The notes under the pieces are model-generated. The model was given only the letters and a program-made list of their open reading frames with translations. It had not been told where the DNA came from and made no database searches. Positions 55,181 through 63,363 of a stretch of DNA of 64,000 nt are shown here, piece by piece. The translations under genes were made by a program, and so were the position numbers. This DNA is from Chelativorans alearensis (GTDB taxonomy: Bacteria; Pseudomonadota; Alphaproteobacteria; Rhizobiales; Rhizobiaceae): NCBI RefSeq assembly GCF_010993735.1, contig NZ_WQNI01000016.1, positions 62,001-126,000 on the forward strand. The letters are read 5' to 3'. Position 1 is the first letter of the stretch; each line of letters opens with the position of its first letter.

Positions 55181-55227
55181 GAGTATGATCTCCAAAAACG
55201 GATACCGGTTTTTGGAAAAGATCATAC
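55181..55227. repeat. 47-bp palindromic repeat
   Basis: AGTATGATCT (55181-55190) and AGATCATACT (55218-55227) are perfect outer arms. CCAAAAACGG and CCGGTTTTTGG are the inner arms around ATA. The same type of AT-GATC palindrome is a frequent intergenic repeat in rhizobia. It lies between the aminotransferase and AI-2E genes. Confidence 0.75.
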
Positions 55228-55350
55228 TAAAACAAATAGTTAGATCATGACGACAATTCAACGAAGCGACATCATGACCTAGGGACTGTTGAGATTCAGG
55301 ATATGGCTGTGGCGATAGCCCACTCCGCGCCTCATGAATCTCAACACACC

Positions 55351-56472
55351 TTAGGGCAAGCGCGAATACTGCTGGCGCCTTTCTTTCGGAAAGCCCCATT
55401 CGAAGCCGGGGACGATGTTGCGAACAATGGCGAGGAGTGTGAGGAGCGCTGGTATGGCGATGAAGCCTCCCACCGGTCCCCAGAGCCACAGCCAGAACGC
55501 CACTGCCAGGAACACCAGGAAGGGATTGAGTGTCATCCGGCGGCCAATCGTCATGGGAGTGACGAACTGAGCCTCGACGGCGTTGAGCGCAAGATAGGCG
55601 ACCGGCGGCAGGAGGCCGCCTAGAAAGGTGTCGAAGCTCGCAAGTCCTACGCCGAAGAGGATCGCGGCCATCACCGCCGGGCCGATATAGACGATGAAAT
55701 TCAGGATGCCGGCCAGCGCTCCCCATAGCGGTGCCGAAGGCACGTCCAGGAACCAAAGGGCGATGCCGACGGAAAGACCGAGCATGGCATTGATGAGGGT
55801 GATCGCCGCGAGATAGCTGGAGATCAGATCCTCGACATCGCGAAAGATGTGGGCGACGCGCCAGCGCAGCCGCCGGCCGGTGCACAGCTTCAGAGTCACC
55901 AGCCGTGTGTCGTGCCGCGTGGCGATGAAGAAGTAGAGGCTGGCGAGAAAGATCAGGACCTGCGCGATCAGTGCCGGTGCCAGGGTGGCCACGTTCTCCA
56001 TCGCCGAGCCCTCTTCGACCGAGACGGTGACGCCCGAACCGCCCGCTGCGGCGCGGATTTCCTCGCGCACGCTCCTGATGATGGCAAGGGGTTCCGAGAG
56101 GCTTGTCAGCTGAAGCTGCAACTTGTTCCAGATCTGCGGCACTTGGCCGGCCCAGGATGCGAGCGGCGTCGCGATCGCGGCACCAAGAGAGCTGACCACC
56201 ACGATGAAGATGGCCACGGCTGCAGCCGCGGAGAGGCTCGGAGGCACGCCCCGCTTCTCCAACTGCAAGGCGGCAGGGCTCAGCATTAGCCCGATGGTGA
56301 CGGCAAGCGCGACCGGAGCGAGCAGGAAGCGTCCTGCCTGGAGCGCAACCACGAGGCCGAGGAAGCCAAGGAACAGGATGGCCACCTGCGCGCCACGCGT
56401 CAATGCGAGTTCCAGGTTGGATTTCGGCGGCAGGCGTATGACGGGTGGTTCTTTCAGGCCTTTGATGCGCAT
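55351..56472 (-). CDS. AI-2E family transporter
   Basis: A 373-residue membrane protein of the AI-2 exporter/PerM family with about eight spans. Family stretches include GLMLSPAALQLEKRGVPPSL, YFFIATRHD, NAMLGLSVGIALWFLDVPSA, and the C-terminal NPFLVFLAVAFWLWLWGP. Members export varied substrates or exchange Na+/H+, so AI-2 transport should not be assumed. ATG 56472 is preferred to the TTG one codon earlier. A perfect EcfG-type promoter (56526 to 56502 on the minus strand) reads into it. Confidence 0.88.
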   Translation of the reverse strand: MRIKGLKEPPVIRLPPKSNLELALTRGAQVAILFLGFLGLVVALQAGRFLLAPVALAVTIGLMLSPAALQLEKRGVPPSLSAAAAVAIFIVVVSSLGAAIATPLASWAGQVPQIWNKLQLQLTSLSEPLAIIRSVREEIRAAAGGSGVTVSVEEGSAMENVATLAPALIAQVLIFLASLYFFIATRHDTRLVTLKLCTGRRLRWRVAHIFRDVEDLISSYLAAITLINAMLGLSVGIALWFLDVPSAPLWGALAGILNFIVYIGPAVMAAILFGVGLASFDTFLGGLLPPVAYLALNAVEAQFVTPMTIGRRMTLNPFLVFLAVAFWLWLWGPVGGFIAIPALLTLLAIVRNIVPGFEWGFPKERRQQYSRLP

Positions 56473-56501
56473 CAATCGGCTTTCCGGGTGGAAAGCGTAT
56501 C

Positions 56502-56526
56502 AACGGGTACGGCGCACGTCAGTTCC
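56502..56526 (-). promoter_or_regulatory. EcfG-type promoter for the AI-2E gene
   Basis: On the minus strand GGAAC (56526-56522), 16 bases, then CGTT (56505-56502). This matches exactly the alphaproteobacterial general stress sigma factor consensus GGAAC-N16/17-CGTT. The -10 is 30 bases before the ATG. Confidence 0.7.
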
Positions 56527-56538
56527 TGGGCGGTGCCG

Positions 56539-56564
56539 AGAACCTTACCCCCCGATCTCGCGTT
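56539..56564 (+). promoter_or_regulatory. EcfG-type promoter for the DUF883 operon
   Basis: AGAAC (56539-56543, one mismatch to GGAAC), 17 bases, then CGTT (56561-56564). It lies 13 bp from the minus-strand EcfG match, back to back, and 31 bases before the DUF883 ATG. Confidence 0.6.
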
Positions 56565-56595
56565 GGGGGAGTTGCAATGAAACGAGGAGAAGATC

Positions 56596-56901
56596 ATGGC
56601 CACGACCCGCGCAAAGGCAACGAATAAGGATGCGGACCCGCAGTCGGGCGCACCGGATCTGACGGCCGACATCCGGCAGTTGCGCGAGGACATCGCAAGG
56701 CTCGCCGATGACTTGCGCAAAACCGGAAGCCGGTCCGTGTCGCGGGCGCAGCAGGCAGCCAGGGAAAGTGCGGAAGACCTGCGCGGCAGCGCCGAGGAGT
56801 GGCAGGACGACGTGGCCAAGACGGTGCGCGAGAAGCCGTTCACCGCTCTTGCGCTGGCTGTCGGTGTGGGCTGGCTTCTCGCCATGATGACGCGCCGCTA
56901 G
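56596..56901 (+). CDS. DUF883 (ElaB/YqjD-type) membrane-anchored protein
   Basis: A 101-residue protein: a long amphipathic helix (LRQLREDIARLADDL region, 27-75) and a C-terminal hydrophobic anchor (FTALALAVGVGWLLAMM) followed by TRR. E. coli relatives YqjD and ElaB are stationary-phase, tail-anchored proteins that bind ribosomes or protect the membrane under stress. Good ribosome site (AGGAG). Followed 11 bases later by a YqjE-like gene, the same order as E. coli yqjD-yqjE. Confidence 0.88.
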   Translation: MATTRAKATNKDADPQSGAPDLTADIRQLREDIARLADDLRKTGSRSVSRAQQAARESAEDLRGSAEEWQDDVAKTVREKPFTALALAVGVGWLLAMMTRR

Positions 56902-56912
56902 CGGGCGGGGAG

Positions 56913-57365
56913 ATGTTTTCCCGGTTCATCGCGCTGCTCGCCGCCGGCGAGGCGGCGAACGTCAAACGGCGCGTCAAGGCCGCCGTCGTCGGCTATGTTC
57001 TGGTGGCGGCGACGGGACTTCCGGCACTTGCGTTCCTGCTTCTAGCCGCCTATCTCGCCGTCGCCGCCCGCTGGGGCCCGCTCGCGTCGGCGTTGTGGTT
57101 CGGCTCGGGCCTCGCCGTGTTGTGCGGCCTCACCTTTGTCGTCTACCGGACCGTTGCCGGGGCTCAGCGGCGCAAGCAGGAGCAAAAGCGGGCGGCGGAT
57201 GCCGGCCTGCTCATGGGGGCATCGGCTCTGACCGTGCTGCCTGCGCTCCTCGGACGGCGGCGCGGCGCGGCCGCCCTCCTCCTGGCGCTTGCCGGACTGG
57301 CGGGCTACGCCGCTTACCGCGAGCATGAACGCGGTGATACAGACGAACCGCATCCGGCTGAGTGA
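56913..57365 (+). CDS. YqjE-like / phage holin family membrane protein
   Basis: A 150-residue protein with an amphipathic N-terminus (FSRFIALLAAGEAANVKRRVK) and two central membrane spans (YVLVAATGLPALAFLLLAAYL and the next), as in YqjE/putative actinobacterial holin superfamily III proteins, plus a third hydrophobic patch near the C-terminus. Start ATG 56913 follows GGGGAG. Presumed co-expressed with DUF883 under stress control. Confidence 0.75.
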   Translation: MFSRFIALLAAGEAANVKRRVKAAVVGYVLVAATGLPALAFLLLAAYLAVAARWGPLASALWFGSGLAVLCGLTFVVYRTVAGAQRRKQEQKRAADAGLLMGASALTVLPALLGRRRGAAALLLALAGLAGYAAYREHERGDTDEPHPAE

Positions 57366-57650
57366 ACCTTCAGCGCAGAACCAGTAGGTGCTGCCCATGA
57401 ATGACAAGCTGCCACCCGAGAAGGCGCGTCAGGGCCGCAAAGGCTTTCCGGGTTGCGGCAGTCGAGCGATGTTCCCGTCACAGAGGATGGCGCGCCGCGC
57501 ACGCCCGGCGGTGAGGCGACGGCGGAATGAGGATCATGCCGCCTTCCGTAAGATCGCCGCCGCCTGGCGGGCGGGCAGCCGCCGGCGGGGTCACCTCGCT
57601 GTCGCGGTCGCGCTCCACTCAGCCAGGCCGCCGGATGCCTTCTTTCGGCC
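57366..57650. other. 285-bp region with a possible remnant of a small gene
   Basis: ATG 57397 begins MNDKLPPEKARQGRKGFP, which looks like the start of a small rhizobial membrane protein. No hydrophobic segment follows. Shifting frame near 57450 gives an acidic tail (DVPVTEDGAPRTPGGEATAE and stop). This may be what is left after an internal deletion. Nothing else is supported here. Confidence 0.3.
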
Positions 57651-57887
57651 CTAGCCCATATCCTCCTCGCCGCCCGGGCCGAACTGGCGATGCAGGATCT
57701 CCACCAGCTCCGCCACCTTGCCCTTGGGCATCGGGCGGAAATCGTTCACCAGCGCCTCGTCGTTCATCACCCAGGCATGCGCCTCGGCCAGTTCGCGCTC
57801 GCTGGCGCCGGTGGCGGCAAGCTCGGCCAGAAACGCATTGTCCACCGGTCCCAGGATCCGGTGCACCCCTTCCCTGGTCAGTGCCAT
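57651..57887 (-). CDS. small conserved-type protein, unknown
   Basis: A 78-residue acidic, helical soluble protein beginning MALTREGVHRILGPVD and ending FGPGGEEDMG. Start at ATG 57887 is supported by GGGGAG six bases upstream; the frame extends to 57989 without a ribosome site. I recognise no domain. It is divergent from the TetR gene. Confidence 0.6.
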   Translation of the reverse strand: MALTREGVHRILGPVDNAFLAELAATGASERELAEAHAWVMNDEALVNDFRPMPKGKVAELVEILHRQFGPGGEEDMG

Positions 57888-57982
57888 GGCGATCTCCCCA
57901 TTCTGCCTGTTGAACCCGAGGGAAATGCCGTCGATGCCATGTGGTTCCCGAGCTGCCAGGCGAGGCGCGCCCAAGCGCCGCC

Positions 57983-58011
57983 TTGCCATAATTAAACGTA
58001 CGTTCTATTAA
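57983..58011 (+). promoter_or_regulatory. TetR promoter with palindromic operator in the spacer
   Basis: TTGCCA (57983-57988), 17 bases, TATTAA (58006-58011). The spacer contains the perfect palindrome AACGTACGTT (57995-58004), a likely autoregulatory site for the TetR protein starting at 58034. GGAGGAG (58019-58025) is the ribosome site. Confidence 0.65.
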
Positions 58012-58033
58012 TTAATGCGGAGGAGCATCGGCC

Positions 58034-58630
58034 ATGGCACGCACCGCGGGTTCCGACGGGGAGAAGACCGAGGCTGCCATCCGCGCGGCGGCCCTGCGGC
58101 TCATGGCGCGGCACGGTTTCGAGGCGGTGTCCATGCGCCAGCTCGCTGCAGAGGTGGGCGTGCAGGCGGCCGCCCTCTACCGCTATTTCCCCACCAAGGA
58201 AGACCTGCTCTACACGCTCATGCGCGCGCATATGGAGGGGCTCATCGCCTCGTGGGAGGCGGCGCGGCCTGCCTCCGGCAATGCCGCCGCGCAGCTTTCC
58301 GCGTTCGTGGAAAACCACATCCGCTTCCACGTGGCACGGCGGCACTCCACCCATGTCAGCAACATGGAGCTCAGAAGCCTGTCGCATGAGCGGCTCACGC
58401 ATATCCTGCGCCTGCGCGGAGCCTACGAGAAGGAGCTGCGGCAGATCCTGCGCTCAGGCGCAGACGCCGGCACCTTCCACATCGAGGATACGGCGCTGAC
58501 GGCGATGGCGATCATCCAGATGATCACCGGCGTCATCGTCTGGTTCCGGCCGGGCGAGCGCCTTTCCGTCGAGGAGGTGGCCGATACCTATCACACCATG
58601 ACCCTGCGCCTTGTCGGCGCGCCAGCCTGA
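58034..58630 (+). CDS. TetR family regulator of the leucine-degradation genes
   Basis: A 198-residue TetR protein. N-terminal helix-turn-helix spans about 15-60 ([22 protein letters not shown]), followed by an all-helical ligand domain with [10 protein letters not shown]-like [15 protein letters not shown]. It is 16 bases before an acyl-CoA dehydrogenase on the same strand. By context it probably represses the operon and is relieved by an acyl-CoA intermediate; that is inference. Confidence 0.88.
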   Translation: MARTAGSDGEKTEAAIRAAALRLMARHGFEAVSMRQLAAEVGVQAAALYRYFPTKEDLLYTLMRAHMEGLIASWEAARPASGNAAAQLSAFVENHIRFHVARRHSTHVSNMELRSLSHERLTHILRLRGAYEKELRQILRSGADAGTFHIEDTALTAMAIIQMITGVIVWFRPGERLSVEEVADTYHTMTLRLVGAPA

Positions 58631-58646
58631 CGGGAGGACCTTTACA

Positions 58647-59810
58647 ATGTTCACGCAGACACTTTCCTTCGGCCTCGGTGAGGAGATCGAGGCCCTGCGC
58701 GACATGGTGCACCGCTTCGCAAAGGAGAAGATCGCCCCGCTGGCGGGGAAAATAGACGAGAGCAATGAATTCCCCGCCCATCTGTGGGCGCAGATGGGGG
58801 CGCTCGGCCTCCTCGGCGTCACCGTCGAACCTGAGCATGGCGGCTCGGGGCTCGGCTATCTCGCCCACGTGGTGGCGATGGAGGAGATCTCCAGAGCCTC
58901 CGCCTCCGTCGGCCTTTCCTACGGCGCCCACTCCAATCTCTGCGTCAACCAGATCCGCCGCTGGGGCACGCCAGAGCAGAAGGCCAGATACCTGCCGCCC
59001 CTGTGCACCGGAAAGACCGTCGGCGCGCTCGCCATGTCGGAGACCGGGGCCGGCTCCGACGTCCTTTCCATGCGCCTTAAGGCCGAGAAGAAGAACGACC
59101 GCTTCGTCATCAACGGCTCGAAGATGTGGATCACCAACGGCCCGGAAGCCGGCACGCTGGTGGTCTACGCCAGGACGGACCCGCAGGAAGAGGCCCGCGG
59201 CATCACCGCCTTCATCGTGACAAGCGGGATGCCCGGCTTTTCCGTCGCCCAGAAGCTCGACAAGCTCGGCATGCGCGGCTCCAACACGGGCGAGCTCGTC
59301 TTCGACAACGTCGAGGTGCCGTTCGACAACGTGCTCGGCGAGGAGGGCCGCGGCGTCGAGGTCCTGATGTCCGGCCTCGACTACGAGCGCGTGGTGCTCG
59401 CCGCCGGCCCACTCGGCATCATGGCCGCCGCGCTCGACGTCGCCGTTCCTTACGTGAAGGAGCGCAAGCAGTTCGGCCGGCCGGTCGGCGCCTTCCAGCT
59501 CGTCCAGGGCAAGCTTGCCGACATGTACACGGCGCTCAACGCGTCGAGAGCCTATGTCTACGCCGTGGCGGCGGCCTGCGACCGCGGCGAGACCACCCGC
59601 AAGGACGCCGCCGGCTGCATCCTCTTTGCTGCGGAGAAAGCCACCCAAACCGCCCTCGACGCCATCCAGCTCCTCGGCGGCAACGGCTACGTCAACGAGT
59701 TCCCGACCGGCCGCCTCCTGCGCGACGCCAAGCTCTACGAGATCGGCGCCGGCACGTCCGAGATCAGGCGCTGGCTGATCGGCCGGGAAATCGTCGGAGA
59801 AGCGGGCTGA
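58647..59810 (+). CDS. isovaleryl-CoA dehydrogenase
   Basis: A 387-residue FAD-dependent acyl-CoA dehydrogenase oxidising isovaleryl-CoA to 3-methylcrotonyl-CoA in leucine catabolism. The base is Glu247 in [12 protein letters not shown], the IVD-specific location; the usual C-terminal Glu position reads [14 protein letters not shown] as in IVD. FAD-binding segments [12 protein letters not shown] and WITNG are intact. GGGAGGA precedes ATG 58647. Next is the carboxylase for its product. Confidence 0.9.
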   Translation: MFTQTLSFGLGEEIEALRDMVHRFAKEKIAPLAGKIDESNEFPAHLWAQMGALGLLGVTVEPEHGGSGLGYLAHVVAMEEISRASASVGLSYGAHSNLCVNQIRRWGTPEQKARYLPPLCTGKTVGALAMSETGAGSDVLSMRLKAEKKNDRFVINGSKMWITNGPEAGTLVVYARTDPQEEARGITAFIVTSGMPGFSVAQKLDKLGMRGSNTGELVFDNVEVPFDNVLGEEGRGVEVLMSGLDYERVVLAAGPLGIMAAALDVAVPYVKERKQFGRPVGAFQLVQGKLADMYTALNASRAYVYAVAAACDRGETTRKDAAGCILFAAEKATQTALDAIQLLGGNGYVNEFPTGRLLRDAKLYEIGAGTSEIRRWLIGREIVGEAG

Positions 59811-59870
59811 TCCGGCGCGCGAAATGCCCTATGCATTAATCCCGCCGCCCACCGCCGAGCACAGGAAGCC

Positions 59871-61478
59871 ATGGCCGTCATAAAATCCCAGCTCTCCCCC
59901 GCCTCCGACGCCTTCAAATCGAACGCCGCGCGCATGAAGGCGCTCGTCGCCGAGATGGCCGAGAAAGCCGCAACGATCGAGCGCGGCGGCTCGCAGGAGG
60001 CGCGCGCGCGCCACACCGCCCGCGGCAAGCTCCTCCCGCGCGAGCGCCTCGCCCGCCTCCTCGACGTCGGCGCCCCCTTCCTGGAGATTGGCCAGTTCGC
60101 CGCCTGGGGCATGTACGAGGGCGACATCGCCTCTGCCGGCATGATCGCCGGCATCGGCCGCGTCGAAGGCCGCGAATGCGTCATCGTCGTCAACGACGCC
60201 ACGGTGAAGGGCGGCACCTACTATCCGCTGACCGTGAAAAAGCACCTGCGCGCCCAAGAGATCGCGCTCGAAAACAACCTCCCTTGCATCTACCTGGTCG
60301 ATTCGGGCGGCGCGAACCTGCCCAACCAGGACGAGGTCTTCCCCGACCGCGAACATTTCGGCCGCATCTTCTACAACCAGGCCACCATGTCGGCTTTAAG
60401 AATCCCGCAGATCGCCTGCGTCATGGGCTCGTCCACGGCGGGCGGCGCCTATGTGCCGGCGATGAGCGACGAGACCGTCATGGTCAAGGGCCAGGCGACC
60501 ATCTTCCTCGGCGGCCCGCCGCTCGTCAAAGCCGCCACCGGCGAGGTGGTGACGGCGGAGGAGCTCGGCGGCGCCGAGGTCCACACCCGCCAGTCGGGCG
60601 TCGCCGACCACTACGCCCTGAACGACGAGCACGCCCTCGCCATCACCCGCCGCATCGTCAAGAACCTCAACCGCACGAAGACCATAGCCCTGGACCTTGC
60701 GCCCCCCGCCCCGCCCCTCTACGACCCGGCCGAGATCTACGGCCTCATCCCGGAAGACACCCGCCAGCCCTACGACGTGCGCGAGGTGATCGCCCGCCTG
60801 GTCGACGGCTCGCAGTTCGACGAGTTCAAGCAGAACTACGGCACCACCCTCATCACCGGCTTTGCCCGCCTCTACGGCATCCCCGTCGGCATCCTCGCCA
60901 ACAACGGCGTCCTCTTCTCAGAATCCGCGCTCAAGGGCGCCCACTTCATCGAGCTCTGCTGCCAGCGCAAGATCCCCCTCGTCTTCCTGCAAAACATCAC
61001 CGGCTTCATGGTCGGCAAAAAATACGAGGCCGGCGGCATCGCCCGCGACGGCGCCAAGCTCGTCACCGCCGTCGCCACAGCACGCGTCCCCAAGGTCACG
61101 GCCATCATCGGCGGCTCCTTCGGCGCCGGCAACTACGGCATGTGCGGCCGCGCCTTCTCCCCGCGCTTCCTGTGGATGTGGCCGAACGCGCGCATCTCCG
61201 TGATGGGCGGCGAACAGGCGGCAACGGTGCTCGCCATCGTCAAGCGCGAGGGCATCGAGCGCAAGGGCGGAACGTGGAGCGAGGAGGAGGAAGCCGCGTT
61301 CAGGGCGCCGATCCTGGAGAAATACGAGCGCGAGGGGCACCCGCTGTATTCGTCGGCGCGGCTGTGGGACGATGGGATTGTCGATCCGGCGAAGACGCGG
61401 GAGGTGTTGGGGTTGAGCCTGTCGGCGGCGTTGAATGCGGAGGTGGAGGAGACGCGGTTTGGGGTGTTTCGGATGTGA
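59871..61478 (+). CDS. methylcrotonyl-CoA carboxylase, carboxyltransferase (beta) subunit
   Basis: A 535-residue biotin-dependent carboxyltransferase. Acyl-CoA oxyanion residues in [15 protein letters not shown] and the biotin-side [18 protein letters not shown] are present; the sequence is of MccB/LiuB type rather than PccB. The biotin-carrying alpha subunit, hydratase and HMG-CoA lyase normally follow in one operon; here the next genes are unrelated (DUF5131 and TcmP), so the operon appears split. The last 40 codons use mostly G-ending codons, in contrast with the C-ending rest. Confidence 0.92.
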   Translation: MAVIKSQLSPASDAFKSNAARMKALVAEMAEKAATIERGGSQEARARHTARGKLLPRERLARLLDVGAPFLEIGQFAAWGMYEGDIASAGMIAGIGRVEGRECVIVVNDATVKGGTYYPLTVKKHLRAQEIALENNLPCIYLVDSGGANLPNQDEVFPDREHFGRIFYNQATMSALRIPQIACVMGSSTAGGAYVPAMSDETVMVKGQATIFLGGPPLVKAATGEVVTAEELGGAEVHTRQSGVADHYALNDEHALAITRRIVKNLNRTKTIALDLAPPAPPLYDPAEIYGLIPEDTRQPYDVREVIARLVDGSQFDEFKQNYGTTLITGFARLYGIPVGILANNGVLFSESALKGAHFIELCCQRKIPLVFLQNITGFMVGKKYEAGGIARDGAKLVTAVATARVPKVTAIIGGSFGAGNYGMCGRAFSPRFLWMWPNARISVMGGEQAATVLAIVKREGIERKGGTWSEEEEAAFRAPILEKYEREGHPLYSSARLWDDGIVDPAKTREVLGLSLSAALNAEVEETRFGVFRM

Positions 61479-61582
61479 GTCTGCTGTCCACCAATATTTT
61501 CCGACGGCGTACCCCTAATTTCGTCTTATCAAGATGTTTACGATAATCGTGCAGTTGGAGCACCGACAAGATGGGGTGGGCC

Positions 61583-62335
61583 ATGGCTGACACTACGATC
61601 GAATGGACGGACGCAACTTGGAATCCGGTCGCTGGCTGTACGATCATGACCGCCGGCTGCACAAACTGCTACGCAATGCGAATGGCAGCTCGCCTAGAGG
61701 CGATGGGCGTTGAGAAATACGCCGGCCTGACTCGAAAGAGCGGTGGTCGAGCAAAGTGGACCGGCAAGATCAGACTCGATCATTCATCCTTAGTATTACC
61801 TACTTCTTGGAAGAAACCACGGCGGGTGTTCGTCAACTCCATGTCTGACTTGTTCCATCCGGATGTACCTCTGGATTTCATTAACGCCGTCTGGCTCGTG
61901 ATGGAGGAGACCCCGCGCCACACTTACCAAATTCTGACCAAGCGCCCAGACCGCATGGCTGAAATCCTTTCGACCTCAGCATTTAAGGTCTTGCCGAATG
62001 TGTGGCTCGGTACGAGTGTCGAGGACGGTCGGGTCTTACATCGCCTTGACGAACTGCGTTCGGTGCCGGCGGTAGTTAGGTTCGTATCTTACGAACCGTT
62101 AATCGGCTCCGTGGCCGGCGGCGACTTGACCGACATTCACTGGGTGATCGTCGGGGGAGAGAGTGGTCCAAATGCACGACGGATGGACCCTATGTGGATT
62201 GATGAAATATTTGATCAATGCACTGATGCTGACGCCGCGTTCTTCTTCAAGCAGTGGGGCGGAAAGAACAAGAAAGCTGCAGGTCGGTTCTATCGGGAGC
62301 GACTTTGGGACGATCTACCTTCATTGACAATATAA
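61583..62335 (+). CDS. DUF5131 / phage Gp37-Gp68 family, three-Cys-motif protein
   Basis: A 250-residue protein of the phage Gp37/Gp68 family (Pfam PF07505). Start ATG 61583 with GGGGTGG upstream; ATG 61571 is also in frame. It opens IEWTDATWNPVAGC and has Cys19, Cys26 and Cys29 (C-x6-C-x2-C), then FVNSMSDLFHPDVP, QILTKRPDRM and VIVGGESGPNARRM. The spaced cysteines, LTKRP and GGESG stretches are reminiscent of radical-SAM proteins. Function unknown. Codon use and GC are lower than in mccB. Its 3' end overlaps the convergent TcmP gene by 46 bases. Confidence 0.88.
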   Translation: MADTTIEWTDATWNPVAGCTIMTAGCTNCYAMRMAARLEAMGVEKYAGLTRKSGGRAKWTGKIRLDHSSLVLPTSWKKPRRVFVNSMSDLFHPDVPLDFINAVWLVMEETPRHTYQILTKRPDRMAEILSTSAFKVLPNVWLGTSVEDGRVLHRLDELRSVPAVVRFVSYEPLIGSVAGGDLTDIHWVIVGGESGPNARRMDPMWIDEIFDQCTDADAAFFFKQWGGKNKKAAGRFYRERLWDDLPSLTI

Positions 62336-63207
62336 GAGGCGATGTCAGTCGCTAGCCTGACCGCTGTAGCGCTGGTATTCGAGACGGCGAAGAATAGCGA
62401 TGCGAGAGGCGCGCCATTTCGATGATGAAGGCGGATCGGATCGAGAACAGCGCCTTTGAATACCGTTTCAAGCCGCTCTTTTACATACGCCTCGATCGCA
62501 TCCACATCAGTTCGTCGCACTGCCAGCTCCTTCGTTTCAAACATATCGGCTGGCGACGTTTCATGCTGGTACCACCGCTCGCGCCAGTCCGTTGCGCCGA
62601 GAACGCGATCTAAACTCGCCTCCTTGCCAGCATCGAGCTTCGTCGGATCATGGGGTGCGTTCCGATAGAGCCCGGACAATGGAAAGAAATACCAGCAATC
62701 GAGTGCTCGGGTCTGGGCGATTGCCTCAACCGTTTGCCAGGAAACTTCCATTCCATAGGGGTCGAGGAATATAACCCCCCTGACGCCTCGCCATTCTCCG
62801 TGTGACGAACGCCACTTCAAACGCTTGCAAAGTCGCCTAACGCGCTCATTGGCATCGCCGTTCCGCAGTATAATGCGGCGGTCAGGATAGCCGGCAGCCA
62901 GCTGTTTGAGTTCAGCGAAGCGATTCGCATCCCGCTCGATTAAGATTATTGCATCGAACGCCGGTTCCGTTTCGATTGCGATCCGCGCCGAACCAGGCGT
63001 TGTTACCTCAATCGGCTCGGCAAACTCTGGCCCCAAAAGAGGAAAAGCGGGCTGGACTTCAGTTCGGCTTCCAGAACCGGCAAACGCATCAATATATATA
63101 CAGGCGAAGCGCTGATTGCGAAGGGCAATCGTGAAAGCCTGAAGATAATCCTGCAAGCAGCGCAGCTTTTTCGTGGTGTCTGGTCCACCAAAGATATGAG
63201 CAGCCAT
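62290..63207 (-). CDS. tcmP: three-Cys-motif partner protein TcmP
   Basis: A 305-residue protein of the family named for its association with the three-Cys-motif protein. The family start (FGGPDTTKKLRCLQDYLQAF, with preceding HI) is clear. Methyltransferase-like landmarks follow in order: motif I DAFAGSG (40-46), acidic end of strand 2 ILIERD (88-93), Asp118 in RNGDAN, and FLDPYG (147-152), which resembles the D-P-P-Y motif of amino-methyltransferases. It lies opposite its partner, tail to tail. Target unknown. Lower GC than flanking core genes. Confidence 0.87.
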   Translation of the reverse strand: MAAHIFGGPDTTKKLRCLQDYLQAFTIALRNQRFACIYIDAFAGSGSRTEVQPAFPLLGPEFAEPIEVTTPGSARIAIETEPAFDAIILIERDANRFAELKQLAAGYPDRRIILRNGDANERVRRLCKRLKWRSSHGEWRGVRGVIFLDPYGMEVSWQTVEAIAQTRALDCWYFFPLSGLYRNAPHDPTKLDAGKEASLDRVLGATDWRERWYQHETSPADMFETKELAVRRTDVDAIEAYVKERLETVFKGAVLDPIRLHHRNGAPLASLFFAVSNTSATAVRLATDIASYIVNEGRSSQSRSR

Positions 63208-63363
63208 TCGCCGGTCGTCCCCCCACAGCCACGTCCGAACCGGTTACAAGTTTTGCTAGAGATTATGCGGCATATCGCCGTCACTGCAATAAGATTTGGG
63301 GATAGATGCTTGCTATACGTGATACCAAGCACCGGTTGTCTTTGATGACTCGCGACATCACCC

